DNA of 16,931 nt from CAZFPA01 sp964520975 (GTDB lineage: Bacteria; Bacillota; Negativicutes; Selenomonadales; Selenomonadaceae), in contig CAZFPA010000044.1 of assembly GCA_964520975.1 (NCBI GenBank), positions 1-16,931 on the forward strand, given 5' to 3'. The position numbers were made by a program, and so were the translations under genes. The first letter of the stretch is position 1. Each line of letters begins with the position of its first letter. Positions 13,603 to 16,931 of this stretch are shown here, one piece after another. The notes below the pieces were generated by a model. That model saw only the letters and a list, made by a program, of their open reading frames with translations, searched no databases and was not told the DNA's origin.

Positions 13603-14601
13603 TCATTTCAAATCACGGAGCTGTATCAAAAAGCTCTCCATTAAAAGTCGTACATTTGCGTTGGACTCCAGCCGCTTCTGCAGGCCTCGCAGCAGCCGCA
13701 GCATCTGAAAAACGCTTTGCTCCGGCAACATCGGCAAAAGCGCCGCGAGCTTCCCGGCCAGATCCTGATGATAGAGCTGGCTGCCGCCGCTATAGAGCAC
13801 CAGCAGATCACGCAGCAGCATGGAAAGATACATGCACCAGTCCGCGAGCTTCTCACGCGGCAGCTCACTGAGTGCCCGGCTCCGCTGCCAGAGCTTCTCC
13901 ATATCCATAGAGCCCAGCTCCGCGAGCAATGCTGCCGCATCCGCCCGCAGTTCCAGCCCGCCATCGGCATAGAGCTCAAGGGCCCTTCCCAGACTGCCAT
14001 CCGACAGCGAGGCCAGTACCGCAGCCTGCTCTGCAGGAATGCCATGTTCCGGCAGCGCTTCCGCAAGTGCCGCCACCGGCAGCATGCCAAACTCCACCCG
14101 CATGCAGCGCGAGCGGATCGTGTCCAGCAGCGCCGCAGGTGTACTCGTCACAAGTACAAAGCACATCTGTCCGGCCGGCTCCTCGATGGTCTTGAGCAGA
14201 CTGTTGGCTGCGGCCTCATTCATGAGCTCCGCCTGATCGATGATGACGACCCGGCGCGCCGCAAGCTGCGGTGCCCAGGAAATCCTGGTCTGCAGCTCAC
14301 GGATCTGTTCGATACGAATGCTTTTGGCCGCCTTGCCCTTGCTCTCCGGCTCCACCAGATAAAAATCCGGATGCGTACCGGCCTGCAGGGCTGTACAGGA
14401 AGCACAATGCCCGCAGGGTGCGTCCGCCACGGCCTCCATACAAAGGAGCGCCGCTGCCAGGGACAGCGCCGTGCGCTTTTTGCCTATGCCCTCTGCCCCA
14501 CAGAACAGCAGTGCATGCGGCATGCGCTGCTCCTGCCAGAGACGACGCAGATGCGCAATATTCTTTTCATGCCCCAGAATGGTATCCCAGCGGATATCCA
14601 T
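13603..14601 (-). CDS. holB: DNA polymerase III delta-prime subunit
   Basis: A 332-aa AAA+ clamp-loader subunit that helps load the beta clamp during replication. It opens like family members (WDTILGHEKNIAHL), has a P-loop GAEGIGKKRT (35-44), a zinc-module cysteine set C54, C63, C66, C69 (CGHCASC), a Walker-B-like VVIIDQAELM followed by AAANSLLKTIEEP, and sensor-like RSRCMRVEF. It is the first window-wide marker tying this operon to replication. I start at ATG 14601, where TGATG overlaps the yaaR stop; a GTG at 14604 gives one more residue. There is no strong ribosome site, so translation is probably coupled to yaaR. It sits between yaaR and ricT, as in Bacillus. Confidence 0.95.
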   Translation of the reverse strand: MDIRWDTILGHEKNIAHLRRLWQEQRMPHALLFCGAEGIGKKRTALSLAAALLCMEAVADAPCGHCASCTALQAGTHPDFYLVEPESKGKAAKSIRIEQIRELQTRISWAPQLAARRVVIIDQAELMNEAAANSLLKTIEEPAGQMCFVLVTSTPAALLDTIRSRCMRVEFGMLPVAALAEALPEHGIPAEQAAVLASLSDGSLGRALELYADGGLELRADAAALLAELGSMDMEKLWQRSRALSELPREKLADWCMYLSMLLRDLLVLYSGGSQLYHQDLAGKLAALLPMLPEQSVFQMLRLLRGLQKRLESNANVRLLMESFLIQLRDLK

Positions 14602-15047
14602 CACATATACAGATCGACAAGCATGCCGCGGATCGCATCATGGCTCGCCACGACATCGAGCTGCTCCGACTGGCCCAGACGAATCTTTTCCGCCATGCCC
14701 TCGAGCTCCTTATCGATTTTCCTTACCGTCGTATATACCTTCTGCCGTCCCAGGCGATCCCAGCCGGCCTGACTGTGCAGGGAATACATCTGCGATACCG
14801 CCTCACTCACAAAGGACTTGACGAGATTCCGATACTCCTTCAGCTCATCATAGGTCGGTGTTTTCGTGAGCCGGGCGCCCTGCTCATCGATTTTCTTCAG
14901 CATCTCCTGCAGCTGTTCCCGGGACATGCTCCCCTGCTGGTCGGACAAAGCGGAGGAAAAATCGGCTTCCACAGACGGCGTGCGGTTGCTGGCCTCATGC
15001 CCCAGCGTGGGCAGAGAACGCTGCGCGCTCATCACATCTATTTTCAT
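14601..15047 (-). CDS. yaaR: YaaR family protein (DUF327)
   Basis: A 148-aa small soluble protein of the DUF327/YaaR family. The recognised core runs from about residue 45 (REQLQEMLKKIDEQGARL, then YDELKEYRNLVKSFVSEAVS) to the end (KVYTTVRKIDKELEGMAEKI). The N-terminal 40 residues are polar and probably disordered. Function is unknown; the family is consistently encoded just upstream of holB. I choose ATG 15047, with AAAGGGTGA correctly spaced, over the GTG at 15056, which has no room for a ribosome site. It is the first gene of the five-gene leftward operon. tmk and yaaQ, which precede it in Bacillus, are missing and replaced by a divergent permease. Confidence 0.9.
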   Translation of the reverse strand: MKIDVMSAQRSLPTLGHEASNRTPSVEADFSSALSDQQGSMSREQLQEMLKKIDEQGARLTKTPTYDELKEYRNLVKSFVSEAVSQMYSLHSQAGWDRLGRQKVYTTVRKIDKELEGMAEKIRLGQSEQLDVVASHDAIRGMLVDLYM

Positions 15048-15147
15048 CGCAGTCACCCTTTACTCTTCCTATATAAATATAAAATCAAAGCATCCAGCAG
15101 TCAGGCACAAAAACCTCATCCGCTGTCATTTCTCGACTATATCATAA

Positions 15148-15177
15148 ATTATAACACTATTGCTCCGTATTCCGCAA
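15148..15177 (-). promoter_or_regulatory. Promoter of the yaaR-holB-ricT-trmN6-rsmI operon
   Basis: On the minus strand TTGCGG (15177-15172) and TATAAT (15153-15148) are 18 bases apart, about 100 bases upstream of ATG 15047. Spacing and hexamers equal those of the metG promoter. Confidence 0.75.
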
Positions 15178-15185
15178 TGCGGAAT
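15169..15185. promoter_or_regulatory. Perfect 17-bp palindrome over the yaaR -35
   Basis: ATTCCGCA, one central A, then TGCGGAAT: eight perfectly paired positions each side. It overlaps the -35 at 15172-15177, so a bound protein would be expected to repress. A further TCCGC half-site follows at 15190-15194. Confidence 0.6.
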
Positions 15186-15215
15186 CACTCCGCATCAGTG
15201 TTTCCCACAAAGGTA

Positions 15216-15291
15216 ACTTCGCGCCGCAACGAGGCTGAGGAAAAAGAAAGCATTTCCCTGCCTGCCCAAAGACATAGACGGCGATTTTTTT
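15216..15291 (+). other. Candidate structured RNA segment ending in eight T
   Basis: In the gap between the yaaR operator and the permease promoter, AGGCTGAGGAAA (from about 15233) can pair with TTTCCCTGCCT (from about 15256), and outer CCG/CGG segments flank it just before a T8 run (15284-15291). No coding frame is convincing and I find no clear promoter feeding it. It does not match the lysine riboswitch core I know. Treat as tentative. Confidence 0.25.
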
Positions 15292-15302
15292 TACGCAGAG
15301 AA

Positions 15303-15331
15303 TTGTATACTTCCTATAACTTTGTTATAAT
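15303..15331 (+). promoter_or_regulatory. Promoter of the LysP-like permease
   Basis: TTGTAT (15303-15308) and TATAAT (15326-15331) are separated by 17 bases, giving a leader of about 75 bases before ATG 15411. Confidence 0.75.
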
Positions 15332-15349
15332 AGTATCGTCAGTGCAGAC

Positions 15350-15386
15350 ATCTCATGGGGACTTCCATGAGATTATTTTGTTTATT
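15350..15386 (+). terminator. Terminator-like leader hairpin of the permease (possible attenuator)
   Basis: ATCTCATGG (15350-15358) pairs perfectly with CCATGAGAT (15365-15373) around a six-base loop, followed by TATTTTGTTTATT. It lies between promoter and ribosome site. The T-tract is interrupted, so termination may be partial, or the hairpin may act on translation or stability. Confidence 0.4.
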
Positions 15387-15410
15387 CGTAAGAAATGGAG
15401 TGAATGTATC

Positions 15411-16916
15411 ATGTATGGAAATGAATCGGATGCGGTGCTCGACGCCCAGGAGAGCCCGGAATCCAACGAGAAGCTCAAGCGCAGTCTCAAGACACGGCAC
15501 ATGAATATGATTGCCATCGGCGGCGCTCTCGGCACCGGCCTGTTCCTGGCCAGTGGAGCTTCCATCAGCACGGCCGGACCTGGCGGTGCACTCGCAGCCT
15601 ACGCAATCATTGGTGTCATGGTCTACTTTATCATGACCAGTCTCGGTGAAATGGCTACCTATCTGCCGGTTTCCGGCTCCTTCGGTACCTACGCCACCCG
15701 TTACGTCGACCCGGCCTTGGGCTTTGCCATCGGCTGGAACTACTGGCTCAACTGGGCCATCACGCTGGCCGTCGAAGTCGTGGCCGGTGCACTCGTAATG
15801 AAATTCTGGTTCCCGGACACACCGGCTATTCTATGGAGTGCAATCTTCATCCTGATTCTCTTTACATTGAACTATCTCTCCACCCGTGCCTACGGCGAGA
15901 GTGAATACGTCTTTGCGAGCATCAAGGTAGCCATGGTCTTGATCTTCCTCATCATCGGCACCCTGCTCATTTTCGGCGTCATCGGTGACGGCTCCCCCGG
16001 CTTCACGAACTGGACCCGCGACGATGCCCCGTTTGTCGGCGGCTTCAATTCCATCATCGGCATCTTCATGATCGCAGCCTTCTCCTTCCAGGGAACGGAA
16101 CTCGTCGGCATTGCGGCCGGCGAAAGCGAGAACCCGCGCAAGAACGTACCAAAGGCCATCAATAATGTCTTTTGGCGCATTCTGCTCTTTTACATCGGCA
16201 CGATGATCGTCATCGGCTTCCTGCTTCCTTATACGGATGACAACCTGCTGAAAACAGGCGTCGAAAGCGTTGCTGTGAGCCCGTTCACGCTCGCACTGCA
16301 TCGCACCGGCTTCACGGCCGCAGCCTCGCTCATGAACTTCGTCATCCTCACGGCTGTGCTGTCCTGCGGCAACTCGGGACTCTACGCCTCTACCCGCATG
16401 CTCTACGCCATGGCTGAAGAGGGCAAGGCGCCGAAATGCTTTGCAAAGGTCAATAAACGCGGCGTTCCGCTCAACGCACTGCTCATCACGACTGCTTTTG
16501 GACTGCTGGCCTTTTTGACCTCCCTCATCGGTGAGGGCACAGCCTATACCTGGCTGCTGAACCTCTCCGGCATGACCGGCTTCGTGGTATGGCTCGGCAT
16601 CGCCATCTGCCACTATCGCTTCCGCCGGGCCTTCAAGGCGCAGGGCAAGGACCCGAAGGAACTCATCTACCGCGCCGCCTGCTTCCCCTTTGGCGTATTC
16701 CTTGCACTGATCCTCTGCATCATCGTCATCCTCGGACAGAACTACGGTGCCTTCACCGGCAGTGAGATCGACTGGAACGGTGCCATCGCAACCTATATCG
16801 GCATTCCGATCATCATGGTATTTTACTTCTGGTATAAATGGAAACATCACACCAAGCTCATCCCGCTGAAGGAAATTGACCTTTCGCGGCCGGCTTATAA
16901 AAACGAAGAAGAATAA
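15411..16916 (+). CDS. lysP: Amino acid permease, LysP-like (APC superfamily, AAT family)
   Basis: A 501-aa transporter with about 12 membrane segments. It follows E. coli LysP closely from memory: MNMIAIGGALGTGLFLASGA near residue 33, then GPGGALAAYAIIGVMVYF, TSLGEMATYLPVSGSF, FSFQGTELVGIAAGESENP, RILLFYIGTMIVIGF, CGNSGLYASTRMLYAMAEEG, LNLSGMTGFVVWLGIAICHY and a C-terminal TYIGIPI. LysP imports lysine with protons; a lysine substrate is likely but other basic amino acids are possible. ATG 15411 has GGAGTGA upstream and gives the correct short cytoplasmic N-terminus. The frame stays open far upstream, but that part is antisense to holB and yaaR and is not the gene. It has its own promoter and leader hairpin and is divergent from the yaaR operon. 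The stop lies 15 bases before the window end. Confidence 0.93.
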   Translation: MYGNESDAVLDAQESPESNEKLKRSLKTRHMNMIAIGGALGTGLFLASGASISTAGPGGALAAYAIIGVMVYFIMTSLGEMATYLPVSGSFGTYATRYVDPALGFAIGWNYWLNWAITLAVEVVAGALVMKFWFPDTPAILWSAIFILILFTLNYLSTRAYGESEYVFASIKVAMVLIFLIIGTLLIFGVIGDGSPGFTNWTRDDAPFVGGFNSIIGIFMIAAFSFQGTELVGIAAGESENPRKNVPKAINNVFWRILLFYIGTMIVIGFLLPYTDDNLLKTGVESVAVSPFTLALHRTGFTAAASLMNFVILTAVLSCGNSGLYASTRMLYAMAEEGKAPKCFAKVNKRGVPLNALLITTAFGLLAFLTSLIGEGTAYTWLLNLSGMTGFVVWLGIAICHYRFRRAFKAQGKDPKELIYRAACFPFGVFLALILCIIVILGQNYGAFTGSEIDWNGAIATYIGIPIIMVFYFWYKWKHHTKLIPLKEIDLSRPAYKNEEE

Positions 16917-16931
16917 GTCATAGAATTTCTA

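Noticed and set aside
15186..15302. Lysine riboswitch upstream of the LysP-like gene
   Set aside because: The conserved aptamer segments I know are not present, and the segment lies upstream of the likely promoter rather than in the leader.
14271..15410. Upstream extension of the permease reading frame (open for over 370 codons before ATG 15411)
   Set aside because: It is antisense to holB and yaaR, has low-complexity Pro/Arg/His-rich sequence, lacks a ribosome site and precedes the real promoter; the true LysP-like N-terminus is at 15411.
15831..16850. 339-codon open frame on the minus strand
   Set aside because: It is antisense to the permease. Strings of Asp, Glu and Gly mirror membrane-protein codons on the other strand.

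Overview
The window looks like chromosomal DNA of a moderately GC-rich Firmicute, most likely a Negativicutes member of the Selenomonas/Mitsuokella type. This is inferred from gene order, codon use and the mix of families, not from a database match. The core is a variant of the conserved Bacillus block yaaR-holB-ricT-(yabA)-trmN6-(yazA)-rsmI-abrB-metS-tatD-yabE. It reads leftward here. As in Bacillus, abrB is the one gene turned the other way, convergent with rsmI and divergent from metG. yabA and yazA are absent from their usual slots.

Layout. (1) 1-1505 looks like accessory DNA: the 3' part of an XRE-type regulator, a class II Fic AMP-transferase, then a 277-base gap. That gap holds a leftward terminator, a perfect 22-bp hairpin with a T-run, a 21-codon open frame resembling the start of a serine recombinase, and three consensus DnaA boxes within 44 bases. 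(2) 1506-3577: a leftward BrnQ-type branched-chain amino acid transporter with a terminator-like leader hairpin, and a divergent 145-aa protein of unknown function. (3) 3597-6615: back-to-back terminators, then a 980-aa PAS/degenerate-GGDEF/EAL/PAS-PAS protein predicted to hydrolyse c-di-GMP. (4) 6780-10421: an exported 3D-domain cell-wall protein with its own strong promoter, and the metG-tatD operon. (5) 10793-11044: abrB with a C-terminal four-cysteine ribbon. (6) 11161-15047: the leftward operon yaaR-holB-ricT-trmN6-rsmI, whose genes overlap or nearly touch. (7) 15411-16916: a rightward LysP-like amino acid permease, complete just before the window end.

The core genes serve translation (MetRS, rRNA and tRNA methylation), replication (the clamp-loader delta-prime subunit), RNA processing (RicT) and regulation (AbrB). 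The two leftward core operons, metG-tatD and yaaR-rsmI, have strikingly similar promoters. Over 40 aligned bases without gaps, 31 are identical; both use TTGCGG-18-TATAAT and both carry a palindrome on the -35 box. This suggests one unidentified regulator acts on both and possibly also on the divergent abrB and permease genes. It is the best candidate here for something undescribed. The DnaA-box cluster and the recombinase-like scar come next. I see no CRISPR array, tRNA, rRNA, intact insertion sequence or complete defence system.
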